Below, in pieces: positions 1-7,215 of a stretch of 36,281 nucleotides of DNA. The stretch's first letter is position 1. The number at the start of each line of letters is the position of its first letter. The DNA is taken from the IMG/VR virus record IMGVR_UViG_3300037961_003502, positions 1 through 36,281 of that record. The stretch is one strand, 5' to 3'. Position numbers and translations under genes: made by a program. A model generated the notes under the pieces. It searched no databases, was not told the origin of the DNA, and saw only the letters and a list, made by a program, of their open reading frames with translations. This stretch comes from a virus.

Positions 1-329
1 ATTTTGGTTTCGTCATCTCCTACCGATTTTTGAACCCCCATGCCATTTATACGAGGTTGAGGTCTATCAAATAGGAAATATACATATTCTTTTTTATTTT
101 CTAGCTTCGTGATCTTATCGTGACATGAACGACAAAGTGTAACTAAATTTTTTTTATCGTATGCTAACTCGGGGTAATTTTTGATTGATCTTATATGATG
201 AACGTCATCAGCTAATCTCGTTTCTTCATGGTTTCCGAATGGGTTGTAACAGAATGGGTAATACTTTCTCATATACTCTGATAGCTTCGCCCACTTACGA
301 GTATTCCTAACTTGGCTTGGAGTTTTCAA
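1..329 (-). CDS. HNH endonuclease, packaging type (cut by window edge)
   Basis: The reading frame runs to the window edge, so the C-terminus is not seen. It starts at a TTG (327-329) preceded by AGGTAG; no upstream ATG is in frame. About 109 residues are visible. They contain the HNH pattern DDVHHI, a later asparagine (KKNLVTL) and CRSCHDK, the layout of the small HNH nucleases that assist terminase in DNA packaging in HK97-like phages. It follows a 57-residue gene by 3 nt. If the two window ends are joined, the next codons are ATC then TAA, giving a complete protein of about 110 residues, which is the usual size. Family assignment is confident; the packaging role is inferred. Confidence 0.8.
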   Translation of the reverse strand, partial: MKTPSQVRNTRKWAKLSEYMRKYYPFCYNPFGNHEETRLADDVHHIRSIKNYPELAYDKKNLVTLCRSCHDKITKLENKKEYVYFLFDRPQPRINGMGVQKSVGDDETK

Positions 330-332
330 TAT

Positions 333-506
333 CTACCTATTCTGTTTAAGAGCTTTCATTCCCTTGTCAATTATTTCTTGCAGTCCTGTAACTTTACTAT
401 CCATAATCTTGTCAGGGTTGTTCAATAGCTCATAAGCTCTTCTCACTTCAACAGAAGCTGTATTATTTTTTACTTTCTCTGCCATCTCTGTAAATATAGT
501 GTCCAT
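333..506 (-). CDS. Small hypothetical protein (57 aa)
   Basis: This short frame encodes 57 residues, beginning MDTIFTEMAEK and ending KALKQNR. A second in-frame ATG at 483-485 would give a 50-residue form. It is the first gene after a good promoter at 520-548 and lies 3 nt upstream of the HNH gene, so the two look co-transcribed. The protein is charged and probably helical, with no recognisable domain. The function is unknown. The call rests on the promoter, the tight spacing and the absence of any other gene in the interval. Confidence 0.55.
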   Translation of the reverse strand: MDTIFTEMAEKVKNNTASVEVRRAYELLNNPDKIMDSKVTGLQEIIDKGMKALKQNR

Positions 507-519
507 AACTTATGTTGCT

Positions 520-548
520 TATATAGTAAATATAGTTACTACTGTCAA
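520..548 (-). promoter_or_regulatory. Sigma70-type promoter TTGACA-N17-TATATA
   Basis: On the minus strand TTGACA (543-548) and TATATA (520-525) are separated by exactly 17 nt, about 15 nt before the 57-residue gene. It is the closest match to the bacterial consensus that I found in the window. An ACTAAAGTT-type box on its upstream side (550-558) is shared with the promoter regions near 7730 and 28600. Confidence 0.6.
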
Positions 549-556
549 TACTAAAG

Positions 557-1546
557 TTACTTTACTTCCCCATTCAATATACGAAGATTATGTACTGTAA
601 AATCATTTCCTTTTAAATCTAATATAGCGAACCCGTGATTCCACTGATTTATAGGCATATAATCAGGCTCCATATCGCATAGACAACCTAATGTCCAACT
701 ATGTAAAAATTTATTATCAGCAGTTTTCTCACCATAAGTACTAGTCCTATGATTATGACCTGCTATTGAGCATACATGAGTGCGTTGAAGTAGTGTTCGT
801 GCAGGGTAAACTCCACTGTTTCTTGTTTCATGTCCATGTAAAATAGTTAAATGTTTTCCTGCTTTCATCTTCTGTGTGCTTTTCACTAACTCAACACCAT
901 ACTTTGCCATATCTAATACATAATACATTTCAAAGTTAGTTACACCTATAAGTTCGGGTGCTTTATGATAAAGGTATCGTTCCCATCTATCTTCATGGTT
1001 GCCTATTTTGTAAACTATTCTTGCATCAGGGAATCTGAATCGTAAATGTGATAAGAACTGTCTTGTTTTAGTTAGTTCGTTTGATAAGTCTCTTTCTGTA
1101 GGATCTTTCTCATAAAAACTACAATTATAAAAATCGCAAGTATCTCCATTTAATAGTATATGATCTATGTTATTTTTTTCTCCATGTGATATAGCTATTT
1201 CTAATGCTTCTTCATCATGGTAAGGAATATGAATATCAGAGAGTATTAACCATTTTCCTTGTACAAGTTTATAGCTTTTATTTCTTCTCGTATCCGAAGA
1301 AGGTATTTTATAACCCGATTTACCATTTTTACGAAAAGTCTTCTGATAATTCTTTTTAGCCACATTTCTACACCTTTCTCCCTTGTTACCTCTTCTATAT
1401 CTTATCATTGCCCTAATGTTTTCTACTTTTAAAAATACGCTAGGGTTTTCACTCATTAACAGTTTAGCCAACGTCATAGTAGGCAGATCAGGATACTTCT
1501 TAACTGCTTCATCTACTATCTCTTGTTTTTTCATATCAAACGTCAT
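557..1546 (-). CDS. Calcineurin-like metallophosphoesterase
   Basis: The protein has 329 residues. From about residue 100 it carries the full metallophosphoesterase signature: DIH (104-106), GDTCD (134-138), GNHE (182-185), HGH (237-239) and GHNH (263-266). These residues bind two metal ions in phosphodiesterases of the calcineurin superfamily. The basic N-terminal 95 residues are not part of the catalytic fold and may bind nucleic acid. In phages such enzymes act as nucleases or phosphatases; the substrate cannot be told from sequence. The start overlaps the end of a small membrane-protein gene by 11 nt, and an in-frame ATG at codon 5 is an alternative start. Confidence 0.88.
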   Translation of the reverse strand: MTFDMKKQEIVDEAVKKYPDLPTMTLAKLLMSENPSVFLKVENIRAMIRYRRGNKGERCRNVAKKNYQKTFRKNGKSGYKIPSSDTRRNKSYKLVQGKWLILSDIHIPYHDEEALEIAISHGEKNNIDHILLNGDTCDFYNCSFYEKDPTERDLSNELTKTRQFLSHLRFRFPDARIVYKIGNHEDRWERYLYHKAPELIGVTNFEMYYVLDMAKYGVELVKSTQKMKAGKHLTILHGHETRNSGVYPARTLLQRTHVCSIAGHNHRTSTYGEKTADNKFLHSWTLGCLCDMEPDYMPINQWNHGFAILDLKGNDFTVHNLRILNGEVK

Positions 1547-1628
1547 CTATTGATAAAGCTACCATACCGATAACTGCTATAAAAAAGGCTATTCCTATTA
1601 ATACTTTTACTCCGTAATCTAGTTCCAT
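1536..1628 (-). CDS. Single-pass mini membrane protein (30 aa)
   Basis: A 30-residue frame whose start overlaps the stop of the NinG-like gene as TAATG, with GGGGATATA just upstream serving as a ribosome-binding region. After a short MELDYG head it is almost all hydrophobic (VLIGIAFFIAVIGMVAL), forming one membrane span, and it ends in SIDDV. The translational coupling on both sides supports a real gene. The function is unknown; a lysis-accessory or host-membrane role is possible but unsupported. Confidence 0.55.
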   Translation of the reverse strand: MELDYGVKVLIGIAFFIAVIGMVALSIDDV

Positions 1629-2137
1629 TATATCCCCTGTTCGTTTTTCCTTACTTTAGTTATATGGTTTTTTGGTTTCATGTCAACTATCTTTCCTGTT
1701 TTTGTAACAATCTCTCCACCTAAAAGCTCGTACATTTCTCTATATGTCCACGACTTATCGAATGGTTTGTTCGCATACTTTTGATTATCCTGCCACCATT
1801 TATATTGCTTTGGAAATTTAATTTTTACAAGTTGAGCAAATCGTTGTTGAGCTATGGTTGAGGTTATGCTATGCGGACTTATTTGGCTATTGTAATGACT
1901 ATGATGATAGGGACAAAGAACTACTATATTTTTTGGTTCATATCTAAATTTTCTACAAGTTCCTTTGAATATTAAATGATGACCGCAAGATTTAACTTTA
2001 CCTCCATCTTGCACGTTACTTGTTTTTCCGCATACAATACAAGGTCGCCCACGATAGCGAGATAGGAAAAGATCGTCACATTTATTCTTCCAACCTCCAC
2101 TATCAGCGGACTTGTAATCTACGCTTTTTTTTCTCAC
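1628..2137 (-). CDS. NinG/Rap-like HNH recombination nuclease
   Basis: 169 residues. The core has a CIVC zinc pair (33-36), CGHH (51-54), N70, and LCPYHHSHYN (74-83), an arrangement typical of the NinG/Rap recombination nucleases and related phage HNH proteins. The C-terminal half (WTYREMYELL) is helical. NinG-type proteins cut branched DNA during phage recombination. The gene overlaps the wHTH gene upstream by 4 nt and the mini membrane-protein gene downstream, so it lies in the replication/recombination operon. The HNH fold is clear; the specific NinG assignment is moderate. Confidence 0.7.
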   Translation of the reverse strand: MRKKSVDYKSADSGGWKNKCDDLFLSRYRGRPCIVCGKTSNVQDGGKVKSCGHHLIFKGTCRKFRYEPKNIVVLCPYHHSHYNSQISPHSITSTIAQQRFAQLVKIKFPKQYKWWQDNQKYANKPFDKSWTYREMYELLGGEIVTKTGKIVDMKPKNHITKVRKNEQGI

Positions 2138-2397
2138 GTTTTTCTAACTAATCTAACTGTTTTCCCTGTTATTTGGCATTTAGTTTTACCTGCTTCTTCC
2201 AACAAGCCTTTTCCGATTAACTCGGTAACTCTAGGTTGAACCATGTTACGTTCAGCGAATCCTAATTTTTGTTGCACTTGTCGATCTGTGAACATTATTT
2301 CGCTATTATCACAAAAGAACTCAAATATAACTTTTTCTCTTTTGTTTAATTTAGTTAGGTCTTCGTAGTACGTTTTAATGCTATTATTATGTATCAT
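2134..2397 (-). CDS. Winged-helix DNA-binding protein
   Basis: 87 residues with a predicted winged helix-turn-helix: REKVIFEFF, then DRQVQQKLGF as the recognition region, and TELIGKGLLEEAG leading into a wing ending GKTVRLVRK. It resembles small phage wHTH proteins that sit beside replication genes and may recruit replication proteins or regulate the operon. The ribosome-binding site AAGGAG lies just upstream. The 112-nt gap before it contains dyad symmetries that could be its operator. The DNA-binding call is inferred from the fold pattern. Confidence 0.55.
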   Translation of the reverse strand: MIHNNSIKTYYEDLTKLNKREKVIFEFFCDNSEIMFTDRQVQQKLGFAERNMVQPRVTELIGKGLLEEAGKTKCQITGKTVRLVRKT

Positions 2398-2509
2398 TTT
2401 TTTCTCCTTATTTTATTAACAATAAAATGGTTGTGTGAAACTGAAACCCTGTCACACGCAGGAACAATGTTGGAGACAAAACTCATTCAGCTTGAGCTAA
2501 TGATATTAA
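2398..2509 (-). promoter_or_regulatory. Intergenic leader with two dyads
   Basis: This 112-nt gap between the SSB-like gene and the wHTH gene contains an AT-rich perfect inverted repeat, ATTTTATT-GTT-AATAAAAT, directly before the AAGGAG ribosome-binding site. Further upstream is a GTGTGA...TCACAC dyad able to form a hairpin of about 25 nt. These may be an operator for the adjacent wHTH protein or an mRNA processing or attenuation structure. No good terminator T-tract or promoter was seen. Confidence 0.3.
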
Positions 2510-3091
2510 TTAAAATGGTACGTCATCTTCATCTTCCGCTTCTACTATCGTTTCAAAACTCGGCTTGCCTTCTTGACGAGCTTGGTATTCATCTGAATTT
2601 TTTATTAATGATTGTATTCCTGTACTTATAAATTCAGGCAAAAGCCCACCCTCGTACTCATCTAAATCGAAGAACTCTATATCTTCTATAGTCGCTTCCG
2701 ATTGAAATGGCAACGCTTGAGTTATTAAGTTTTTACCATATTGGTTAGGTGAAACAACCAATTTGCAAGGCTCATTTAGTAGTTTTCTCATATCGAACTG
2801 TTTATCTAAATTCGACTGATCTTCCTCCGAGGCGAACCAACCTTGTAATAGTTTTCGCAAGTTAGATTTAGGATTCAAAGACAAAGTATAAAACTGCGAG
2901 TATCTCACCATGTCCGTACTATCTTTATAGAACTCATTCAATAACTTCCACCCTATAAGCACTTGGCGTTTTTTACCATATTTGCCTTCGGTTGTTCCCA
3001 TATCGATAACACTATAACATACTGCGTCATATATGCCTTGCTTCATTCCTTTATTTTTAGAACTACCATTATCTTCATACTTAATTATCAT
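2510..3091 (-). CDS. Phage single-stranded DNA-binding-like replication protein
   Basis: 193 residues. The N-terminal 130 residues follow a pattern common in phage SSB-like proteins: GIYDAVCYSVIDMGT, then a KKRQVLIGWKL strand, YTLSLNPKSNLRKLLQGW, and FDMRKLLNEPCKLVV. The last residues are acidic and end EDEDDVPF, matching the DDVPF/DDIPF tip by which SSBs dock replication partners. It coats single-stranded DNA during replication and recombination. It overlaps the preceding gene by 11 nt and lies downstream of dnaB, fitting a replication operon. Confidence 0.7.
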   Translation of the reverse strand: MIIKYEDNGSSKNKGMKQGIYDAVCYSVIDMGTTEGKYGKKRQVLIGWKLLNEFYKDSTDMVRYSQFYTLSLNPKSNLRKLLQGWFASEEDQSNLDKQFDMRKLLNEPCKLVVSPNQYGKNLITQALPFQSEATIEDIEFFDLDEYEGGLLPEFISTGIQSLIKNSDEYQARQEGKPSFETIVEAEDEDDVPF

Positions 3092-3308
3092 TACTTTCTC
3101 CTATTTTGTTAATTAGATTATCCCAAAATACAATAGCGTATTTCCCATTAATCTCTTTTCCTGTACATTTTACATTGTCATTTCTTCTTACTCTACATAG
3201 ATGGAACTTGTTTTGATTATGATTATCAATAACAACACCTATATTTCCATCTTGACTTGCTTTTCTAATTTTAGAATAAGCATTACATCTATTTTTTCCT
3301 ATTTTCAT
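3081..3308 (-). CDS. Small hypothetical protein (75 aa)
   Basis: 75 basic residues, starting MKIGKNRCNAYSK and ending GESNDN, with a hydrophobic strand YAIVFWDNLI. It is the first gene after a promoter at 3315-3343 and overlaps the SSB-like gene, whose AGGAG ribosome-binding site lies inside its 3' end. No family was recognised. The composition (short, basic, beta-rich) would fit a small nucleic-acid-binding protein, but this is only inference. Confidence 0.6.
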   Translation of the reverse strand: MKIGKNRCNAYSKIRKASQDGNIGVVIDNHNQNKFHLCRVRRNDNVKCTGKEINGKYAIVFWDNLINKIGESNDN

Positions 3309-3314
3309 TATATT

Positions 3315-3343
3315 ATTATCTACCTTTAGTTATATAAATGCAA
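3315..3343 (-). promoter_or_regulatory. Promoter TTGCAT-N17-GATAAT
   Basis: On the minus strand TTGCAT (3338-3343) and GATAAT (3315-3320) are 17 nt apart in the gap between the end of dnaB and the next gene. It would give an independent transcript for the 75-residue gene, the SSB-like gene and the genes below. It was assigned by consensus match only. Confidence 0.45.
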
Positions 3344-3351
3344 CTATTATT

Positions 3352-4710
3352 TTAATCTATTTCTTGTTTTGCAACTGTAAATTGACACCTAGAAAGATTT
3401 GTATCTAATATTTTCATAGCAGTTGAACCATGATTATTTACAAGACATTCAAATATTCTAGAAGTTAATTTTCCTGTTTCGCTACAATAATTTGGATTAT
3501 GATTGCATTCGTATAGTTTTTCTTTTATACCGCTAGATTGTAGAGCATATACTGCCCTAGCATCTCCAACGATATTTCCACTACCTCTAATATGATTCAC
3601 GTTAATACGTTCATCATCACTTATTTTAGTCAAATGATGTATACTAATAACCGCTATATTTAATTCTTCAGCTATTGAACACAAGTATTGACTTATTTCT
3701 TCATCAAACCCTACGTCATTATATTTTCCGCTAGGTCTTAATAAATCTTTAGCTCCATCAACGAACATAGCTTGAATATCATGTTTTGCCTTATATCTTT
3801 TTGCTATGCCTTTCAATTTTTGAGGCGTACATTTACGATCATAAAAATATACTTTCTGTTTACAAACCTCTTGCAATGACTTTTTCGCTTGCTCTAATCT
3901 ATGTTCAGGTGTAGGTGTCCATTCCCATTTAGCATTGTGTAGATAATAATGACCTCCACTATCTAGCTCACTAACATTGAACCCTCCATGATTAGCGGAC
4001 ATTCTTTTTATGGTTATATCGTATTTATCTTCTAAAGGTACTGCTAAAATGGGTATATCTTTTCTTGCTAAATAATTATACCAATGAGCCAAGAACATAG
4101 ATTTACCGCTTTTCGATCTTCCTGTAAAAATAGTTACCATTCCTTGACGAATACCGCCTGTTTGTCTATCCATGCTAGGATAAGGCGTAGGAATACAAAC
4201 TCTTTTGCCTTCTCTAGCTTGATCCCATTCTTTCTCAATATCTTCTGCTGATTTATGTTTTTCTGAAATTGGTTGCTCTGTCAACAAGCCTACTAACTCA
4301 TCTGCTACACTTTCACCTATGTAGGCTTTTCCTAAACAGTTTTCTATCTGTTTTATTTCTTTTCTTAAATTATAATCATTAGTGATAATCCTAGCATAGT
4401 GTTGCGTATGATAAGGAAGAACATTACTGTCTTGTAATTTTAACAGACTATCTATTCCGCCAACCTTAACTAATAAATTATTATTCTCTAACCAATTTTT
4501 AAAAGTAATAGGATCATAACCCTGCGGAACATCATTAACAAACTGTTGCATATAATGAAAAACAGTACCGATTTCTTTATTATAAAAATGTTCTCTTTTT
4601 ACGTCACATACATATTCTTTATATAAGCATTTGTCCCAATCAATAAATACGCTAGCGACTAAACCTCTTTCGGCTTCTTCATTGTGCGGTAATTCTTTTT
4701 CTGTCATCAT
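3352..4710 (-). CDS. DnaB-type replicative DNA helicase
   Basis: 452 residues with the two-domain layout of DnaB helicases. The N-terminal helical domain starts LPHNEEAERGLVASV. The RecA-like ATPase domain follows, with Walker A GRSKSGKS (197-204), a Walker B-type strand AMFVDGAKD, and ISIHHLTK followed by the RGSGNIVGDARAVYAL region (DnaB motifs H3/H4). It unwinds the phage fork as a hexamer. Its start overlaps the DUF6291-like gene by 4 nt and an AGGAG ribosome-binding site precedes it; a second ATG directly follows the first. No phage primase or polymerase is seen nearby, so it probably works with host enzymes. Confidence 0.9.
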   Translation of the reverse strand: MMTEKELPHNEEAERGLVASVFIDWDKCLYKEYVCDVKREHFYNKEIGTVFHYMQQFVNDVPQGYDPITFKNWLENNNLLVKVGGIDSLLKLQDSNVLPYHTQHYARIITNDYNLRKEIKQIENCLGKAYIGESVADELVGLLTEQPISEKHKSAEDIEKEWDQAREGKRVCIPTPYPSMDRQTGGIRQGMVTIFTGRSKSGKSMFLAHWYNYLARKDIPILAVPLEDKYDITIKRMSANHGGFNVSELDSGGHYYLHNAKWEWTPTPEHRLEQAKKSLQEVCKQKVYFYDRKCTPQKLKGIAKRYKAKHDIQAMFVDGAKDLLRPSGKYNDVGFDEEISQYLCSIAEELNIAVISIHHLTKISDDERINVNHIRGSGNIVGDARAVYALQSSGIKEKLYECNHNPNYCSETGKLTSRIFECLVNNHGSTAMKILDTNLSRCQFTVAKQEID

Positions 4711-5033
4711 TCGTCTCCTTCTATATATTTTAGTTTTTGTTTTTGTTTTAGGGTAGCTTTTGCTTGCTTTTGGTTAGCATTGCTTTGCTTTGCTAAACCA
4801 CCCTTCCTACCTGCCTTTCTTCTTTTTTCAACCATTTCTTCATACTGTTTATCATTTCTATCTATTGATAGCTTAAACGCTAAAAATAGCGGATATAAGG
4901 CGTTTTCTTTTTTAGGCATGGTTTGATACGTTGCGTACTCATAAATGTATTTAAAGAGCAATCCTGCGTCTTTATCGCTCAAGCTTTGTACTATCTCAAT
5001 ATGATCTTTAAACAACATAAAACCTGTTTTCAA
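4707..5033 (-). CDS. DUF6291-like replication-associated protein
   Basis: 108 residues. The N-terminal part (LFKDHIEIVQSLSDKDAGLLFKYIYEYAT, then LYPLFLAFKLSIDRNDKQYEEM) matches the DUF6291 pattern found just upstream of replication initiators or helicases in phages and plasmids. The C-terminus is a lysine- and glutamine-rich basic tail starting RRKAGRKGGLAK, likely to contact DNA. It overlaps dnaB as ATGA. A helicase-loading or initiation role is inferred from position only. Confidence 0.6.
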   Translation of the reverse strand: MKTGFMLFKDHIEIVQSLSDKDAGLLFKYIYEYATYQTMPKKENALYPLFLAFKLSIDRNDKQYEEMVEKRRKAGRKGGLAKQSNANQKQAKATLKQKQKLKYIEGDE

Positions 5034-5046
5034 TTATCTCTCCTTT

Positions 5047-5469
5047 CTACACATCATAGTCAAAACTCACAACTACAGACCATATTCCTTGTTCTTTCAT
5101 TTGATATAGTGATTCCAACTTGCAATAAACAGGTAAATTATTTCTTACTATATCTACAGTTACATTATCTCTAATTTTCCTTATTGCTTTTGATCGGTCG
5201 TATTGCCAATCGTGTTTGAACCTATCTTGTTTTTTGAAGGCTTCTCCCATATACCTTTGAACTGTTTTCATTTGAGGAATATAGCCTAAATGCAATTCTT
5301 TTTTTCCATTTGCCCATATACCATAATGTGCGTCATATTCTAAATTTTCATCTCCATCTTTGAGTTTAATTTTTTTAACAGCACACCAAACTGTTTTCTT
5401 AATTTGTTTTACTTCTTTGAAAACTTCATCTTTAACAAACGAAGTACCTGCTAAATTAATATTAATCAT
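5047..5469 (-). CDS. HIRAN-domain-like protein
   Basis: 140 residues. The sequence INLAGTSF near the start, followed by EYDAHYGIWANGKKELHLGYIPQ, fits the HIRAN pattern (an AGTxF strand, a bipartite YDxxAI-like segment and a closing LGYIP). HIRAN domains recognise 3' DNA ends or stalled forks in helicases and are found alone in some phages. The C-terminal half is basic (KQDRFKHDWQYDRSKAIRKI). The start overlaps the preceding gene by 4 nt (ATGA). It sits just upstream of the replication genes. The domain call is by eye and is moderate. Confidence 0.5.
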   Translation of the reverse strand: MININLAGTSFVKDEVFKEVKQIKKTVWCAVKKIKLKDGDENLEYDAHYGIWANGKKELHLGYIPQMKTVQRYMGEAFKKQDRFKHDWQYDRSKAIRKIRDNVTVDIVRNNLPVYCKLESLYQMKEQGIWSVVVSFDYDV

Positions 5470-5678
5470 TGTTTTTCCCCATGTTGTTTTGCCATTCCCT
5501 CAATCTCATTTTCATATTGTATTTTCATTGCTATCTGTTCCGCAAACTCGATAGGAATATCTAACATAATACCCTCCGAGTCTTTTGAAAGACAGGTATG
5601 TGTTTTACAATTAAAGAAAGATAAATATACCCTTCCGTTTCTTGCATTTGTATAGTGTACTACTTCCTTGCTACTCAT
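5466..5678 (-). CDS. Small hypothetical protein (70 aa)
   Basis: 70 residues starting MSSKEVVHYTNARNGRVYLSF, with a strong AAGGAGATAAAA ribosome-binding region. The 3' end overlaps the HIRAN-like gene by 4 nt and the 5' end overlaps the preceding gene by 8 nt. The N-terminal half is beta-rich; IPIEFAEQIAMKI forms a helix. No family was recognised. It is probably a small early protein of the replication operon. Confidence 0.65.
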   Translation of the reverse strand: MSSKEVVHYTNARNGRVYLSFFNCKTHTCLSKDSEGIMLDIPIEFAEQIAMKIQYENEIEGMAKQHGEKQ

Positions 5679-6063
5679 TTTTATCTCCTTTTTCTCTTAT
5701 TTCATAGTTAGGTACTACTTGACCATTATCTAAAATCTCATCTTTTATATGAACAACTTCGTATTGAATACAATTTTGTAGTCTCCATTGCTCACCCTTT
5801 TCGGAACACCAATCTTGCCATAACATTATTTCAATATAATCTTCGTTATGTAAAGGTTTCATTCTTGTTTGCCAATCATAAGGCTCACGTTCGCTTGGAA
5901 ACAGTTTTCTGCCATAAACCATACAATTACATCTAGCAGGTAGATATGTGCATTCAGGACAAAAGGGAGAAGGTTCGTCAGCTATCATTTCAGCATGACG
6001 CTCTTCAGCGTAACGAACTTCTTCCTCCTCCCATATTTCTCTTTCTTGCCAATCCTCAAGCAC
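5671..6063 (-). CDS. Acidic protein with a cysteine cluster
   Basis: 130 residues from a GTG start (6061-6063), directly after the stop of the preceding small gene. The N-terminus is a charged helix (REIWEEEEVRYAEERHAEM), followed by CPECTYLPARCNC, four cysteines spaced like a compact zinc knuckle. The rest is tryptophan-rich (YDWQTRM, IMLWQDWCSEKGEQWRLQN). No family was recognised. A zinc-stabilised fold is inferred from the cysteines. Confidence 0.6.
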   Translation of the reverse strand: MLEDWQEREIWEEEEVRYAEERHAEMIADEPSPFCPECTYLPARCNCMVYGRKLFPSEREPYDWQTRMKPLHNEDYIEIMLWQDWCSEKGEQWRLQNCIQYEVVHIKDEILDNGQVVPNYEIREKGDKNE

Positions 6064-6219
6064 TTATTCGTTGCCTTCAGAATTGACTTGTTGAATAAGG
6101 GTAATTCTATTTTGAATCATTTCTAATTCTAACAGATGTTGTTTCTTTTTCTTGTCTACCCATTCAATGTCCGATTTTTTTTCTTCCAACATTTTTTGTA
6201 ACATTTCTAATTCTGACAT
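6064..6219 (-). CDS. Small coiled-coil protein (51 aa)
   Basis: 51 residues with a strong GGAAGGAAATGAA leader. Nearly the whole chain is heptad-like and charged (MSELEMLQKMLEEKK ... KKKKQHLLELEMIQNRITLIQQ), predicting a short coiled coil. It is flanked by a 31-residue membrane protein upstream and the cysteine-cluster protein downstream with no gap. No family was recognised. Confidence 0.6.
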   Translation of the reverse strand: MSELEMLQKMLEEKKSDIEWVDKKKKQHLLELEMIQNRITLIQQVNSEGNE

Positions 6220-6220
6220 T

Positions 6221-6316
6221 TCATTTCCTTCCTGTATGATTTATGAACCAATCAGCGAAAACACTCGCTAACATAAAATAAATTAAAAAGGGTACAAACG
6301 ATTCAAACTCATTCAT
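6221..6316 (-). CDS. Mini membrane protein (31 aa)
   Basis: 31 residues: a short MNEFES head, one hydrophobic span (FVPFLIYFMLASVFADWFI) and the tail NHTGRK. Its ATG overlaps the stop of the 86-residue gene (ATGAATGA), and its own 3' end contains the ribosome-binding site of the coiled-coil gene. This tight coupling argues it is translated. Located two genes from the muramidase-like gene, it might assist lysis, but nothing else supports that. Confidence 0.45.
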   Translation of the reverse strand: MNEFESFVPFLIYFMLASVFADWFINHTGRK

Positions 6317-6569
6317 CTAACATTGCCCCATATTTTAAAACATCTTCCCACGTTAATAACCTTCCTACTAATTTTCCATGTGTATCAAGTTCGAAATCTA
6401 AATAAATTTTTTGAGGAAAATAATCGTGGAAAACATCATCATAGTGCTTTTCATCTGATTCCTTAAGATCATCATAACAGTCACGAAGAGTGTATAGTGT
6501 TTCCTCTTCGTTAAATCCTATATCAATCAAAGAGTTTTGAACTAATTTTATAAAATCAAAGTCTGCCAT
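6309..6569 (-). CDS. Acidic hypothetical protein (86 aa)
   Basis: 86 residues, strongly acidic, starting MADFDFIKLVQNSLIDIG and containing LYTLRDCYDDLKESDEKHYDDVFHD. It overlaps the muramidase-like gene by 14 nt. No family was recognised. Small acidic early phage proteins often act as inhibitors of host proteins or DNA mimics, but there is no specific evidence here. Confidence 0.6.
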   Translation of the reverse strand: MADFDFIKLVQNSLIDIGFNEEETLYTLRDCYDDLKESDEKHYDDVFHDYFPQKIYLDFELDTHGKLVGRLLTWEDVLKYGAMLDE

Positions 6570-6963
6570 AAAACCTCACAAATTTTTCGTTATATTTTTG
6601 TAAAGCAATATATTGACTACTGTTGGGTTTAGCTTTGTACCAATGGCAACCACCATTCCAACATAATGCAAAATCATTAAGAATGACTTCGTTTCCTGTG
6701 TTTTTATGATAACGATTGATCCAATACGTCAAATACTTCCTACAAATCTCTTTGCTAGTTTCAATGCACTTTCTATCATCAGAATCATATTGAGTCCTAT
6801 AAACCCTATTTACATCTTCAATAACTGCCATTTGAATCTGCAACGCACCAACGCTTGCACCATTATCTCCAACAGCAGATGCAGGATCAGGCTCACCGCC
6901 TGATTCAATCATCATAAGAACTGCGAAAAGTTTCGCCCACATACCTGCACTTAACTCAATCAT
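6556..6963 (-). CDS. Lysozyme/transglycosylase-like endolysin
   Basis: 135 residues. The early IESGGEPDPASAVGDN segment with E20 as candidate catalytic glutamate, followed by GASVGALQIQ (35-44), follows the ESGG...G..GLMQI pattern of the lytic transglycosylase/goose-type lysozyme fold. Such enzymes cleave the peptidoglycan glycan strand and release progeny. There is no signal peptide, so a holin or other export would be needed. It overlaps its neighbours by 8 and 14 nt. The small size fits a minimal phage endolysin. Confidence 0.7.
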   Translation of the reverse strand: MIELSAGMWAKLFAVLMMIESGGEPDPASAVGDNGASVGALQIQMAVIEDVNRVYRTQYDSDDRKCIETSKEICRKYLTYWINRYHKNTGNEVILNDFALCWNGGCHWYKAKPNSSQYIALQKYNEKFVRFYGRL

Positions 6964-7153
6964 TTTCCACCTCCCATAAGTTTGTCATGCTAGATAATTT
7001 TTCCAACTTACTTGCCATAATCTTTTTAAGTTTTTCCCTTTTAGGATTTTGAATAGACATACGATCATACTCTCTTCGAGTAGCATTGTATTGACGGACT
7101 AATTCTTTTCTTTCTTCACGAAGTAATAATAATTTTGTAGCTGAATCGCTCAT
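6956..7153 (-). CDS. Small coiled-coil protein (65 aa)
   Basis: 65 residues from the ATG at 7151-7153, chosen because AAGGAG lies 8 nt upstream; the open frame extends further, but that part lacks a ribosome-binding site. It is highly charged and helical (LLLREERKELVRQYNATRREYDRM), like spanin-adjacent or i-spanin-like coiled coils but without a membrane segment. It overlaps the endolysin by 8 nt and follows a promoter at 7187-7215. The function is unknown. Confidence 0.6.
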   Translation of the reverse strand: MSDSATKLLLLREERKELVRQYNATRREYDRMSIQNPKREKLKKIMASKLEKLSSMTNLWEVEND

Positions 7154-7186
7154 TTGAATATCTCCTTTTTTAATCATTGTAATAAT

Positions 7187-7215
7187 ACTATATTATTATA
7201 GTTGTATTTTAGCAA
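7187..7215 (-). promoter_or_regulatory. Promoter TTGCTA-N17-TATAGT
   Basis: Minus-strand TTGCTA (7210-7215) and TATAGT (7187-7192) are 17 nt apart. They overlap the 3' end of the preceding gene and precede the coiled-coil/endolysin/replication operon. It was assigned by consensus spacing only. Confidence 0.4.
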
